DNA of 64,000 nucleotides from Paenibacillus plantarum (GTDB lineage: Bacteria > Bacillota > Bacilli > Paenibacillales > NBRC-103111), in NCBI RefSeq assembly GCF_013141695.1, contig NZ_WHNY01000075.1, positions 372,001-436,000 of the forward strand, in the 5' to 3' direction. A program made the position numbers and the translations under genes. Positions within the stretch are counted from its first letter, which is position 1, and the number at the start of each line of letters is the position of its first letter. Shown one piece after another: positions 6,961-16,047 of the stretch. A model generated the notes under the pieces. The model was not told where the DNA came from. It saw nothing but the letters and a program-made list of their open reading frames with translations, and did no database searches.

Positions 6961-9729
6961 ATGGATTATGGAAAAACATTAAACCTATTACAAACAGAAT
7001 TCCCGATGAGAGGTAATTTGCCGCAGGCAGAGCCGAAAATGCAAGAGCATTGGGAAGCAGAAGACATTTATGCGAAGGTACAAGAAAGTCGTAAGGGGAG
7101 AACGAAGTTTATTTTACATGATGGGCCTCCTTATGCGAATGGAGATATTCATATCGGTCACGCACTTAACAAAGTGCTCAAAGATATTATCGTACGTTTT
7201 AAAACACTGCAAGGCTTTGACGCGCCATATGTCCCAGGTTGGGATACGCATGGTTTGCCAATCGAGCAAGTGATTACGAACAGTGGGAAAGTCGATCGTA
7301 AGAAGATGACGGTTCCCGAGTTCCGTGAATATTGCAAAGAATACGCTTTGCAGTCCGTTGAGAAGCAGAAGAGTCAATTCCAACGCCTTGGTATCCGCGG
7401 AGATTGGAAAAACCCGTATATCACCCTGCAACCAGGATACGAAGCTCAACAAATTCGTGTCTTCGGTACGATGGTACAGAAGGGCTTCGTTTACAAAGGC
7501 TTGAAGCCTGTGTACTGGTCCCCATCGTCTGAGAGTGCATTGGCTGAGGCAGAAATCGAGTACAAAGAGAAAACTTCAACATCCATCTACGTGGCTTTCC
7601 CAGTAAAGGATGGCAAAGGCAAGCTTCCAGAAGATGCTGCCATCGTTATTTGGACAACGACAGCTTGGACATTACCTGCGAACTTAGGGATTTCCTTGCA
7701 CCCTGAATTCGAGTACGCAGTCGTTCAAGCGAATGGGAAGAAATATGTGCTGGCACAAGGTCTTCTTGCAACAGCTGCGAAAGAAATCGGCTGGAGTGAA
7801 TATGAGGTATTATCGACAGTAAAAGGTAGTGAGTTGGAGTTTGTTACGTGTCAACATCCTTTCTACGATCGCGAATCTCTTGTTATGGTTGGCGAGCACG
7901 TGACACTAGAAGCGGGTACAGGTTGTGTTCACACAGCTCCTGGACACGGGGAAGACGACTTCGCTATCGGTCAACGTTATAACATCGGTGTACTTTGTCC
8001 TGTGGACGATCAAGGACATTTTACGGCTGAAGCACCAGGGTATGAAGGCTTGTTCTATGAAAAAGGCGGCAAGCTGATCATTGAGAAGCTGCAAGAGAAT
8101 GGTCTTTTGTTGAAAGCTGCTGACATTCAGCATCAATATGCACACGATTGGCGTACGAAAAAGCCTGTTATTTATCGTGCAACGGAGCAATGGTTTGCGT
8201 CGATCGATAAGTTCAGACAAGAGATGCTGGATGAAATCAAGCAAGTGAAATGGACGCCAGAGTGGGGCGAAGTGCGCCTGCACAACATGATCGCTGATCG
8301 TGGAGACTGGTGTATTTCTAGACAGCGGGCATGGGGCGTTCCGATTCCTATTTTCTACTGCCGCAGCTGTAATGAGCCACTTGTCAACGAGCAAACGATT
8401 GAACATGTTGCCCAGTTATTCGAGCAAGAAGGTTCGAATGCTTGGTTCATCAAGGATGAGAAGGATCTACTTCCGCACGGCACTAGCTGTACGAAATGTG
8501 GTCACGGTGAATTCCGCAAAGAAACGGACATTATGGACGTATGGTTTGATTCCGGTTCCAGTCATGTTGCGGTTCTCGAGTCGCGTCCAGAACTTCAATG
8601 GCCTGCTGATTTGTATCTAGAAGGTTCAGACCAGTATCGCGGTTGGTTCAACTCTTCCCTGATCACTGGTGTAGCAACGAGAGAGAAATCGCCGTATAAA
8701 GGCATTCTGAGTCATGGCTTTACACTAGATGGCGAAGGGCGCAAAATGTCCAAATCCATCGGTAACACGATTGATCCGAATGTGGTTTGCGGCAAATTAG
8801 GCGCTGATATTCTTCGTCTATGGGTTTCCTCCGTGGATTATCAATCCGATCACCGAATTTCGGACAATATTTTGAACCAAACGACTGAGGTATATCGTAA
8901 AATTCGTAACACTATGCGCTTCCTTCTGGGGAATTTGAGTCAGTTCAATCCGGCTACAGATCGTGTTGCGGTTGCGAGTTTATCCGAACTTGATCGCTAT
9001 GCGTTGATTCGTTTGAACCGGATGATCGAGAAAGTTATCAAAGCTTATGAAGCCTACGAATTCCATGTTGTGTATCAAACGATCCACCACTTCTGCGCGG
9101 TCGAAATGAGTTCCTTCTATTTGGATATCATCAAGGATCGACTGTATGCGAATGCGGCTGAGGATCCAGCACGTAAAGCGTCACAAACCGTGCTATACGC
9201 TGCTTTGACTGCGATTACGAAGCTTATTTCACCGATTCTTCCTCATACTGCGGATGAAGTTTGGAAATACATTCCAGGTGTGGAATTAAGCTCTGTGCAA
9301 CTTGCTGAATTACCGGAAGTAGAAACGAGTGTTTATAACGAAGAGTTGGAGAATAAATGGAATTCCTTCTTGGAAGTACGTGATGACGTGCTGAAGGCGC
9401 TAGAAGAAGCGCGTAAGGAGAAAGTCATTGGTAATTCCTTAGGGGCAGCCGTGAATTTATATCCAAATGAAGCGATGTTTGCTTTGTTGACACAATTCGA
9501 GCAATTGGATCAGTTGTTCATCGTGTCTGCTGTTAACCTTCACCCTCTAGGTACTTCTGTACCAGAAGGTGCACTTCAGTCCAAAGATGTTGCCATTGCC
9601 ATCGCTGTTGCAGACGGTGAGAAATGTGAACGTTGTTGGATAGTGACGCCAGAGGTTGGGCACAGTAAGGAGCATCCAACACTCTGCGTCAGATGTAATG
9701 ATGTTGTGTCTGCTCATTATCACGAGTAG
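6961..9729 (+). CDS. ileS: Isoleucyl-tRNA synthetase
   Basis: A 922-residue class I aminoacyl-tRNA synthetase. HIGH motif in GDIHIGHALNK, editing domain in the first half, KMSKS near residue 596 (GRKMSKSIGNTIDP), and a C-terminal zinc knuckle of two Cys pairs (CERCW ~889, CVRC ~907). Start is ATG at 6961 (MDYGKTLNLLQTEFPMRGNL, as in Bacillus IleS) with GGAGTGG as Shine-Dalgarno. The in-frame GTG at 6952 is less likely. Controlled by the T-box upstream. Confidence 0.97.
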   Translation: MDYGKTLNLLQTEFPMRGNLPQAEPKMQEHWEAEDIYAKVQESRKGRTKFILHDGPPYANGDIHIGHALNKVLKDIIVRFKTLQGFDAPYVPGWDTHGLPIEQVITNSGKVDRKKMTVPEFREYCKEYALQSVEKQKSQFQRLGIRGDWKNPYITLQPGYEAQQIRVFGTMVQKGFVYKGLKPVYWSPSSESALAEAEIEYKEKTSTSIYVAFPVKDGKGKLPEDAAIVIWTTTAWTLPANLGISLHPEFEYAVVQANGKKYVLAQGLLATAAKEIGWSEYEVLSTVKGSELEFVTCQHPFYDRESLVMVGEHVTLEAGTGCVHTAPGHGEDDFAIGQRYNIGVLCPVDDQGHFTAEAPGYEGLFYEKGGKLIIEKLQENGLLLKAADIQHQYAHDWRTKKPVIYRATEQWFASIDKFRQEMLDEIKQVKWTPEWGEVRLHNMIADRGDWCISRQRAWGVPIPIFYCRSCNEPLVNEQTIEHVAQLFEQEGSNAWFIKDEKDLLPHGTSCTKCGHGEFRKETDIMDVWFDSGSSHVAVLESRPELQWPADLYLEGSDQYRGWFNSSLITGVATREKSPYKGILSHGFTLDGEGRKMSKSIGNTIDPNVVCGKLGADILRLWVSSVDYQSDHRISDNILNQTTEVYRKIRNTMRFLLGNLSQFNPATDRVAVASLSELDRYALIRLNRMIEKVIKAYEAYEFHVVYQTIHHFCAVEMSSFYLDIIKDRLYANAAEDPARKASQTVLYAALTAITKLISPILPHTADEVWKYIPGVELSSVQLAELPEVETSVYNEELENKWNSFLEVRDDVLKALEEARKEKVIGNSLGAAVNLYPNEAMFALLTQFEQLDQLFIVSAVNLHPLGTSVPEGALQSKDVAIAIAVADGEKCERCWIVTPEVGHSKEHPTLCVRCNDVVSAHYHE

Positions 9730-9732
9730 AGG

Positions 9733-9779
9733 AACCAAACGAGCTTGCGCGACATGCGAAGCTCGTTTGTCCTGTTTTT
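9733..9779 (+). terminator. Terminator after ileS
   Basis: AAACGAGCTT pairs with AAGCTCGTTT around a GC-rich loop, followed by GTCCTGTTTTTA. It lies between the convergent ileS and yteA genes. Confidence 0.7.
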
Positions 9780-9800
9780 AATCAGAGTCATTTCTTGTCT

Positions 9801-10538
9801 TTATTCATCGTCTAAATCGGCAGTTCTTTCGGGTTCAAGAAAAGGATCGCCTTCATCGCTGTGCATATACTCGTTATAAGCTTTACTTCGTACAATGGTA
9901 ACATGTTCACCATAGAGATCAGTGGCTACAAAGCTTTCGAATGACTCTACATAGCCTTCCAACTCGTCGGCTTCAATGTACATGTCATTGTAGCTTTCTA
10001 CTTGGTTGCTTTCTGCGAAAGCGGGGGTATTTGAAGTGCCCCAGCTTTCAACGATTTGCCAGGCATCTTCACCATCAAATTCTGTTTCGTTGTTTTTCTC
10101 ATCGAAGCTCGTACGCCCGAACGGCGGATAAAGAACCTGCTCTTCAACAGGGCGTCGGAACGATTGGTCGGGATCAGGTACATGTTCTATGCTGTATAAA
10201 GTTGTAGGAATGGCTTGTAGGCGTTCATATGGTATGGGTTGATGGCTAAAAATGCAAACGCCATAATCGCCACTTTCCATACGAGCTAAAGCTTCATTGA
10301 CTTGTTGTAAATGCATCTCTGCGTGTTCATTAAGCGAAATGTCTTTCGCTCGTTCAAAAACTTCGGACCCGATATCACCGGGATGATTATCATACATGGA
10401 GAGCTCGCCTATGGAATCTGAGAATGAATTTGCGAGTCCAAATTGATCATTTGAAGCGAAATGCTTTTCTAGTGCAACCTTTTCCTCCAACAGTTGTACA
10501 TATAAGGATTGTAATTGCTCTTCGGTTAAATGGCTCAT
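9801..10538 (-). CDS. yteA: TraR/DksA-like sporulation protein, YteA family
   Basis: A 245-residue protein with an N-terminal coiled coil and the YteA/DksA core (NHPGDIGSEVFERAKDISL, ALARMESGDYGVC, PYERLQAIP). Members are common in spore formers and resemble DksA-type RNA polymerase secondary-channel factors; the role is not established. The zinc finger is degenerate: the segment reads GVCIFSHQPIPYERL...TTLYSIEH with one Cys where relatives have four. The C-terminal ~100 residues are very acidic. ATG follows AGAAGGGAGATG. Confidence 0.82.
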   Translation of the reverse strand: MSHLTEEQLQSLYVQLLEEKVALEKHFASNDQFGLANSFSDSIGELSMYDNHPGDIGSEVFERAKDISLNEHAEMHLQQVNEALARMESGDYGVCIFSHQPIPYERLQAIPTTLYSIEHVPDPDQSFRRPVEEQVLYPPFGRTSFDEKNNETEFDGEDAWQIVESWGTSNTPAFAESNQVESYNDMYIEADELEGYVESFESFVATDLYGEHVTIVRSKAYNEYMHSDEGDPFLEPERTADLDDE

Positions 10539-10668
10539 AGGTCATACATCTCCCTTCTAACAGCTCATTCATACCGTTTATGATGCCGATAGACCGCTTT
10601 TTTTAGTGAGGTAATTCCTTGAAAAATAGGAATGTACAAGCTTTTCACAATGTAGGAGGTACTCTTAA

Positions 10669-11196
10669 ATGAAATATTTGAAATATTACCTGTATGCACT
10701 TCTTGCATTTATTCTTGATCAAGTTACGAAATGGATCATTGTGAAAAAAGTTCCGCTCGGCGAAGAGCGTCCTGTTATTGGGGATTTTTTCATGATTACA
10801 TCCCATCGTAACCGTGGTGCAGCCTTCGGTATTTTACAAAATCAACGTTGGTTTTTCATCATTGTCACTATACTTGTGCTGTGTGGTATTGTTTGGTATA
10901 TGCAGCGTACTATTCGTGAAGGCAAAGTGTTACTTCCGTTCGCATTGTGTTTACTTTTTGGAGGAGCATTCGGTAATTTCGTAGACCGTGCTTTGTTCGC
11001 AGAAGTTGTGGATTTCTTCCAGTTTACCTTTGATTTTAACTTCTTTGGCAAGGAAGTCGATTATATCTTCCCAATTTTCAATGTAGCGGATTCATGCATC
11101 GTTGTCGGGGTTATCCTGATCTTCATTGAATCGATTCTAGCTTCACGAAAAGATAAAAAAGGAGCAACACATGAACACAAACCAGACCTCACCTGA
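10669..11196 (+). CDS. lspA: Lipoprotein signal peptidase (signal peptidase II)
   Basis: A 175-residue, four-helix membrane aspartic protease that cleaves prolipoproteins after diacylglyceryl transfer. Conserved stretches: LDQVTKWI, HRNRGAAFGIL, GGAFGNFVDR (first catalytic Asp) and FPIFNVADS (second catalytic Asp). ATG follows TAGGAGGT. It overlaps rluD by 26 bases, the common lspA-rluD pairing. Confidence 0.97.
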   Translation: MKYLKYYLYALLAFILDQVTKWIIVKKVPLGEERPVIGDFFMITSHRNRGAAFGILQNQRWFFIIVTILVLCGIVWYMQRTIREGKVLLPFALCLLFGGAFGNFVDRALFAEVVDFFQFTFDFNFFGKEVDYIFPIFNVADSCIVVGVILIFIESILASRKDKKGATHEHKPDLT

Positions 11197-12121
11197 GACT
11201 GTGACTCAAGAGCCAATTGAATGGACGGTAGAAAATCAGTTTGCCAACGAACGGATCGATAAATTTATTACAGAAGCGTTGGAAGAAGATATTTCTCGAA
11301 CACTTGTCCAACAATGGGTCAAAGATGGTCACGTTAAGGTAAATGGGAAAGCAGTAAAGCCCAATTATAAATTGTCTCTGCATGATGTGATTGCGTTAGT
11401 GATTCCAGAGCCTCAAGGCGTGGAGTTGCTGGCTGAAAACATTCCTCTGACAGTTGTATACGAGGACAGTGATGTGATCGTTATCAACAAACAGCGTGGA
11501 CTCGTTGTTCATCCTGCGCCTGGACATTACTCAGGGACTTTAGTGAATGCGTTAATGTACCACTGCAAGGACTTATCCGGCATTAATGGTGAGCTTCGCC
11601 CAGGTATTGTGCACCGAATTGACAAGGACACCTCAGGCTTAATCATGTCAGCCAAAAATGATAAGGCTCACGCAAGCCTTGCTGAGCAATTGAAGGCACA
11701 CACGGTTAATCGCAAATACATTGCATTGGTACACGGATATATTCAACATGATCAAGGGACGATCGATGCGCCGATTGGACGCGATTCTCATGATCGTAAG
11801 ATGTATACCGTTACGGAGAAAAATAGCAAAACAGCGGTAACGCACTTCGTCGTTATCGAACGGTTTGGTGACTTTACTTTAGTTGAGTTAAAGCTGGAAA
11901 CGGGGCGTACGCACCAAATTCGCGTGCACATGAAATTCATTGGCCATCCGTTAGTTGGGGATCCGATGTATGGCAAAAGCAAAGGCATGTTGATGGACGG
12001 TCAAGCCTTACATGCGGCTATTCTAGGTTTTACACATCCACGAACAGGGGAATGGATGCAGTTCGAAGCGCCAATTCCTCCTGATATGGAGAACCTAATA
12101 TCAACGATACGGACAACATAG
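11171..12121 (+). CDS. rluD: RluD-family 23S rRNA pseudouridine synthase
   Basis: A 316-residue protein with an N-terminal S4 RNA-binding domain (NERIDKFITEALEEDISRTLVQQWVKDGHVKVNGK) and a pseudouridine synthase catalytic domain with the RluA/RluD motif GIVHRIDKDTSGLIMSAK, whose Asp is the catalytic residue, plus ETGRTHQIRVHMKFIGHPLVGDPMYG. It starts inside the end of lspA after AAAAAAGGAGC, so translational coupling is likely. The exact rRNA target is inferred from the family (RluD/YlyB type). Confidence 0.92.
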   Translation: MNTNQTSPETVTQEPIEWTVENQFANERIDKFITEALEEDISRTLVQQWVKDGHVKVNGKAVKPNYKLSLHDVIALVIPEPQGVELLAENIPLTVVYEDSDVIVINKQRGLVVHPAPGHYSGTLVNALMYHCKDLSGINGELRPGIVHRIDKDTSGLIMSAKNDKAHASLAEQLKAHTVNRKYIALVHGYIQHDQGTIDAPIGRDSHDRKMYTVTEKNSKTAVTHFVVIERFGDFTLVELKLETGRTHQIRVHMKFIGHPLVGDPMYGKSKGMLMDGQALHAAILGFTHPRTGEWMQFEAPIPPDMENLISTIRTT

Positions 12122-12152
12122 TTCTTGTTCAATGGAGAGAGGAGAGCTACTC

Positions 12153-13310
12153 ATGTTGGAGCATTTGATTAACCCTCAAGTAAAAGATATTCAAATATCA
12201 GGTATTCGTAAAATTTCGAATCTAGTCAGCACGATTCCTGGAGCTTTGACCTTAACGATCGGGCAGCCTGATTTCCCTACGCCGCGGCATATTATCGAAG
12301 CGGGACAAAGAGCTTTGGAACAAAACAAAACGGTCTATACGCAAAACCCTGGATTAATCGAACTTAGAGAAGCTGTTTCTAACTTTGTGAAAGTCAAGTA
12401 TGGCCAGGAGTATCGCGCGGCGGATGAGATTATCGTCACAGCAGGTGCTAGTCAAGCGGTTGATATCACGTTGCGAACGATTTTGACACCAGGCGCAGAG
12501 GTCATCATTCCAGCTCCGATTTATCCTGGATATGAGCCTTTAATTCACTTGGCAGGCGGCGTGCCTGTCTATGTGGATACTAGAGAGAATGGTTTGAAAT
12601 TAACTGCTGAGCTATTGGCACCCTACCTGACAGAAAAAACACGTTGTGTCATTCTATGTTATCCGTCAAACCCAACAGGTCAGGTGCTCACGGAGAAGGA
12701 AATTGCTGATTTGGCCGAATTATTGGCAGATCGCGAGCTCTTTATTTTATCCGATGAAATCTATAGCGAGTTGGTGTATGGCGTTCAGCATCGTTCCATT
12801 GCGACAGTCGGCAAGTTGCGTGAAAAGACAATCGTCATTAACGGCTTGTCCAAATCTCATGCTATGACAGGCTGGCGTGTAGGGTTTACAATGGCTCCTG
12901 CGTACCTCACAGCACATATGGTGAAGGTTCACCAGTATAATGTGACTTGTGCTAGCTCTGTGAGCCAGTATGCCGCCTTGGAGGCTTTGACGGTAGGGAT
13001 TGACGATGCACTCCCGATGCGTGAAGCATACGTAGCCCGCCGAGATTATGTCTACGATCGTTTGATCGCAATGGGAATTGAGCTGGAAAAGCCGGATGGT
13101 GCGTTCTATTTGTTCCCGTCCATTGCGAAGTTTGGCTTATCCTCGCAGGAATTTGCTATGAGGCTGCTGCATGAAGAGCATGTTGCTGTTGTTCCGGGAG
13201 ATGCTTTCACTTCCTACGGGGAAGGCTACATCCGGATTTCATACGCCTATGCACAGGATGTGCTGGAGCAATCGTTGGATAGACTTCAACGGTTTGTAAG
13301 CAAGTTGTAG
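12153..13310 (+). CDS. patA: N-acetyl-L,L-diaminopimelate aminotransferase PatA
   Basis: A 385-residue fold-type I aminotransferase. The PLP lysine is in VINGLSKSHAMTGWR (~residue 233); also LTIGQPDFPTP, PSNPTGQVLTE and LSDEIYSELVYG. It aligns closely by eye with B. subtilis PatA, so I prefer that over a generic class I call. The dapH/dapL enzymes for the flanking steps lie about 1-2 kb downstream on the other strand. GAGAGAGGAGAG selects ATG 12153; the in-frame ATG at 12132 overlaps the Shine-Dalgarno region. Confidence 0.88.
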   Translation: MLEHLINPQVKDIQISGIRKISNLVSTIPGALTLTIGQPDFPTPRHIIEAGQRALEQNKTVYTQNPGLIELREAVSNFVKVKYGQEYRAADEIIVTAGASQAVDITLRTILTPGAEVIIPAPIYPGYEPLIHLAGGVPVYVDTRENGLKLTAELLAPYLTEKTRCVILCYPSNPTGQVLTEKEIADLAELLADRELFILSDEIYSELVYGVQHRSIATVGKLREKTIVINGLSKSHAMTGWRVGFTMAPAYLTAHMVKVHQYNVTCASSVSQYAALEALTVGIDDALPMREAYVARRDYVYDRLIAMGIELEKPDGAFYLFPSIAKFGLSSQEFAMRLLHEEHVAVVPGDAFTSYGEGYIRISYAYAQDVLEQSLDRLQRFVSKL

Positions 13311-13315
13311 AAGGG

Positions 13316-13347
13316 ACCATCGCTGGTAGCAGCGGTGGTTTTTTTTT
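13316..13347 (+). terminator. Terminator after patA
   Basis: ACCATCGCTG-GTAG-CAGCGGTGGT followed by eight T. Confidence 0.88.
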
Positions 13348-13443
13348 GGAATTTGAGGGACCCTTAGCTGCTGCTGCCTCCTAAGTGCAAGCTCCACGAA
13401 CCCTGGGCAGCCCCGAAAATCATAACTCAGAACATCGGACCCC

Positions 13444-13466
13444 AACCCGAACCCCGAACCCCGAAC
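13444..13466. repeat. Short tandem repeat, 7-bp unit ACCCCGA
   Basis: About three units (AACCCGA, ACCCCGA, ACCCCGA) in the non-coding stretch between patA and dapL. The C-rich strand here contrasts with the C-poor tract 300 bp further on. Confidence 0.7.
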
Positions 13467-13512
13467 AAAATAAAAATGATACACCTCTGACCACCTAATT
13501 GTTCATCAATAA

Positions 13513-13699
13513 ATGGAAAATATACAGTTAATTTCCTCGTTTTAGACCCGGATTTATGATTAGATGGAAAATCTACAGCTAATTTCAAATGATTGGCTAG
13601 TTAAAAGTAAAATGAGCACAATTAGCAACATGAAATCCAGTTATTTGTGTTTTTGAGGGTGTTTTTCCAAAAATAGCTACATATAATCCAGTTAATTGG
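13513..13699. repeat. Cluster of degenerate ~25-bp intergenic repeats
   Basis: Four related copies in a non-coding region. 13513-13536 (ATGGAAAATATACAGTTAAT...) and 13562-13586 (AGATGGAAAATCTACAGCTA...) share the core ATGGAAAAT-TACAG-TAATTTC. 13622-13646 and 13674-13699 share TAGC-ACAT--AATCCAGTTA. The first type recurs at 31554-31578 and, inverted, at 31668-31686. No ORF or known element explains them. Confidence 0.7.
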
Positions 13700-13740
13700 T
13701 TTGTTGCGGCTGAAAGTTGGGGTTGATAATTAGGTGGATT

Positions 13741-14040
13741 GAGCTGGAGGAGTAGGAATGGTGTACTTGTGGGAAATGAGGTGGAGGGAACGTAGAAACA
13801 CTAAGGTAGTGGGAATAGAGATGAAAGAAAGTAGAAGTAATAGAAGGTAGTAGAAGTAGTAGAAATAGTAGAAGTAGTAGAAGTATTAGAAATAGTAGAA
13901 ATAGTGTGATTGTGGGAATTGGGGTGGAGTAATGAGTGTGAAAAAGTGGAGAAAAGTTGGGTGCTGAGACAGAGTGAGAGCTGTTGAAGTAAATTTAGAT
14001 AGCTGAGTTAGTAGTAAATGGACAGGAGAGAAGATGGAGT
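13741..14040. repeat. Cytosine-poor, GTA/GAA-rich low-complexity tract
   Basis: 300 bases of the + strand with about 10 cytosines, built from repeated AGTAGTAGAA/ATAGTAGAA units (densest at 13830-13905). No convincing coding frame with a Shine-Dalgarno on either strand. It fills most of the gene-free stretch 13350-14060. Confidence 0.75.
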
Positions 14041-14061
14041 GGGGAAGTAGAGGGAAAACAA

Positions 14062-14108
14062 AAAGCCTCTCGACCAACCAAATATAAATTTGGTTGATCG
14101 AGAGGCTT
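14062..14108 (-). terminator. Terminator after dapL
   Basis: Long stem AAGCCTCTCGACCAACCAAAT / ATTTGGTTGATCGAGAGGCTT. On the minus strand it is followed by TTTTGTTTTCC. It ends about 8 bases from the dapL stop codon. Confidence 0.88.
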
Positions 14109-14115
14109 ATTCATT

Positions 14116-15237
14116 TTAGCTAGATTTATATCGCAAGTATGCCGTAATCGTATCGATAGCTACATCTATGGCGCGCTCATCGGGATCAAGTTTGGCATTA
14201 TGCAGGCCATGTGGTGTATCCACACCTAACCAGAACATAAAGCCAGGGATTTTCTCCAAGAAGTAACCAAAGTCTTCGCCAGTCATGGCTTCTGTACATT
14301 CGAACAACGTAACGTTATCACGTCCACGAAGCCAGTCCATGAATTCCACGGTTAATGCTGGATCATTATACACTTGACGGTAATTCGAGCCCCAGTCAAT
14401 CGTGACTTGGCATTCGAAGGAAGCTTCAATGCCCGCGGCAACCGCTTCGATGCGCCCTTTGATCTTGTTCATGGAAGCAGCAGATAAGGTGCGAATCGTA
14501 CCCTCTAAGCGAGCCTTCTCCGCGATTATATTCTGCTTCGTTCCAGCTTCCATTTTGCCAATCGTGATCACAGCGGAATCCAGTGGATTCACGTTTCGGG
14601 ACACGATGGTTTGAAGCTGTCCGACCATTTGCGTTGCCGCGATGATCATATCATTCGCTTGATGCGGGTAGGCCGCATGGCCACCTTTGCCAAGCAGATC
14701 AATGAACAACTCCGATGTGTTGGCAAACAAGATTTCAGGCCGGACAGCGATTGTGCCGACAGGATACTCTGGCGCAATATGGAGCGCAACCATCTGGTCG
14801 GGCATCCAATCTTGCAATTCCTCGGCAGCTAGCATCGGTAACGCACCGCCAGGACCTTCTTCAGCCGGTTGGAACAACACAACAAGATCATCCTGCATAG
14901 GATTCGCCGTGAAGTGTGTCACAACCCCCATGCCGATAGACATGTGAAAATCATGCCCACACGCATGCATATAGCCTGGATGCTGAGAGGGGAAGGGCAA
15001 CGTCGTCTCTTCCGTGATCGGAAGCCCGTCCATATCTGCGCGATAACCAAACCGCTTGCTCGGGTTTAAGCCTTTGATATAGACCAGAATGCCCGTACGC
15101 CATGTGCGGATCGATAGTCGATCCTGCGGCAGCTTGGCCAATTGCTCAAGAAGAAGCTGCTGCGTTTTAAACTCTTGAAATCCTGGCTCCGGGATTTGAT
15201 GCAACTGACGTCGCAGCTCTACAAAAGGGCTAAGCAT
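14116..15237 (-). CDS. dapL: N-acetyldiaminopimelate deacetylase
   Basis: A 373-residue M20D metallopeptidase-fold amidohydrolase. Metal-site and family motifs: GYRADMDGLPITEET, MHACGHDFHMS, FQPAEEGPGGALPML, GGHAAYPHQANDMI and the C-terminal TGEDFGYFLEKIPGFMFWLGV. Directly downstream of dapH (27 bases), so it most likely removes acetyl from N-acetyl-LL-DAP in the last step of the acetylated branch. Related M20D enzymes act on hippurate or IAA conjugates, but the dapH neighbour favours this role. GGAGG precedes the ATG. Confidence 0.9.
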   Translation of the reverse strand: MLSPFVELRRQLHQIPEPGFQEFKTQQLLLEQLAKLPQDRLSIRTWRTGILVYIKGLNPSKRFGYRADMDGLPITEETTLPFPSQHPGYMHACGHDFHMSIGMGVVTHFTANPMQDDLVVLFQPAEEGPGGALPMLAAEELQDWMPDQMVALHIAPEYPVGTIAVRPEILFANTSELFIDLLGKGGHAAYPHQANDMIIAATQMVGQLQTIVSRNVNPLDSAVITIGKMEAGTKQNIIAEKARLEGTIRTLSAASMNKIKGRIEAVAAGIEASFECQVTIDWGSNYRQVYNDPALTVEFMDWLRGRDNVTLFECTEAMTGEDFGYFLEKIPGFMFWLGVDTPHGLHNAKLDPDERAIDVAIDTITAYLRYKSS

Positions 15238-15264
15238 AACGATTTCCTCCAGATCTAGTTCACC

Positions 15265-15975
15265 TTATAGGGTACGTAGGTCTGCTAGAATTTCGGTTTT
15301 GGATTTAGTTTTGTCATCAACTTTCTTGATAACGCGAGCAGGTGCACCTGCAACAACTGTATACTCTTCAACATCTTGCGTTACGATTGCTCCAGCTGCT
15401 ACAACGGAACCTTTACCGATTCGTACACCTTCAAGAATAACCGCGTTAGCGCCAACAAGAACGTCATCTTCGATCACACAAGGTTGAGCAGAAGGTGGCT
15501 CGATAACGCCAGCGACAACTGCGCCTGCGCCGATGTGACACATTTTACCTACTTGTGCACGACCGCCTAGAACTGCGTTCATATCGATCATTGTACCGTC
15601 ACCAACGGAAGCACCGATGTTGATAAGCGCACCCATCATGATAATTGCGTTATCGCCGATATGTACTTTATCGCGAATAACTGCGCCTGGCTCGATGCGA
15701 GCATTGATGTGTTTCAAATCTAGCATAGGAATAGCAGAGTTACGACGATCGTTTTCAACAACGAAATCAACAATTTTATCTTTATTAGCTTCTAGAATCG
15801 GTTGAAGCACGCTCCACTCACCGAAAACAACGCCGCTGCCGCCAGTAATGAAGGATTGGCTGCCTTCGCCGAACTCAAGGCCTTCCAGGTTTCCTTTTAC
15901 ATATACTTTCACCGGAGTTTTCTTTTTGCTTTCTTTAATAAATTGGATAATTTCTAGGGTATTCATTTCAGACAT
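15265..15975 (-). CDS. dapH: Tetrahydrodipicolinate N-acetyltransferase
   Basis: A 236-residue DapH. It has an N-terminal helical DapH domain (EIIQFIKESKKKTPVKVYVKGNL) followed by left-handed beta-helix hexapeptide repeats (ARIEPGAVIRDKVHIGDNAIIMMGALINIGASVG, IGAGAVVAGVIEPPSAQPCVIEDDVLVGANAVILEGVRIG). It acetylates tetrahydrodipicolinate with acetyl-CoA, the entry to the branch continued by PatA and DapL. ATG at 15975 follows GAAGGAG. It heads the dapH-dapL pair. Confidence 0.95.
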   Translation of the reverse strand: MSEMNTLEIIQFIKESKKKTPVKVYVKGNLEGLEFGEGSQSFITGGSGVVFGEWSVLQPILEANKDKIVDFVVENDRRNSAIPMLDLKHINARIEPGAVIRDKVHIGDNAIIMMGALINIGASVGDGTMIDMNAVLGGRAQVGKMCHIGAGAVVAGVIEPPSAQPCVIEDDVLVGANAVILEGVRIGKGSVVAAGAIVTQDVEEYTVVAGAPARVIKKVDDKTKSKTEILADLRTL

Positions 15976-16047
15976 GGTGACATCTCCTTCAAATTTATGA
16001 TTGACTCTCCTATATTAGCAGAAAGGAGGCGTGAGAGCCAACCTGTT

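Noticed and set aside
13820..13910. A CRISPR array in the AGTAGTAGAA repeats
   Set aside because: Units are 3-12 bp with no regular spacer and no cas genes; it is low-complexity DNA.
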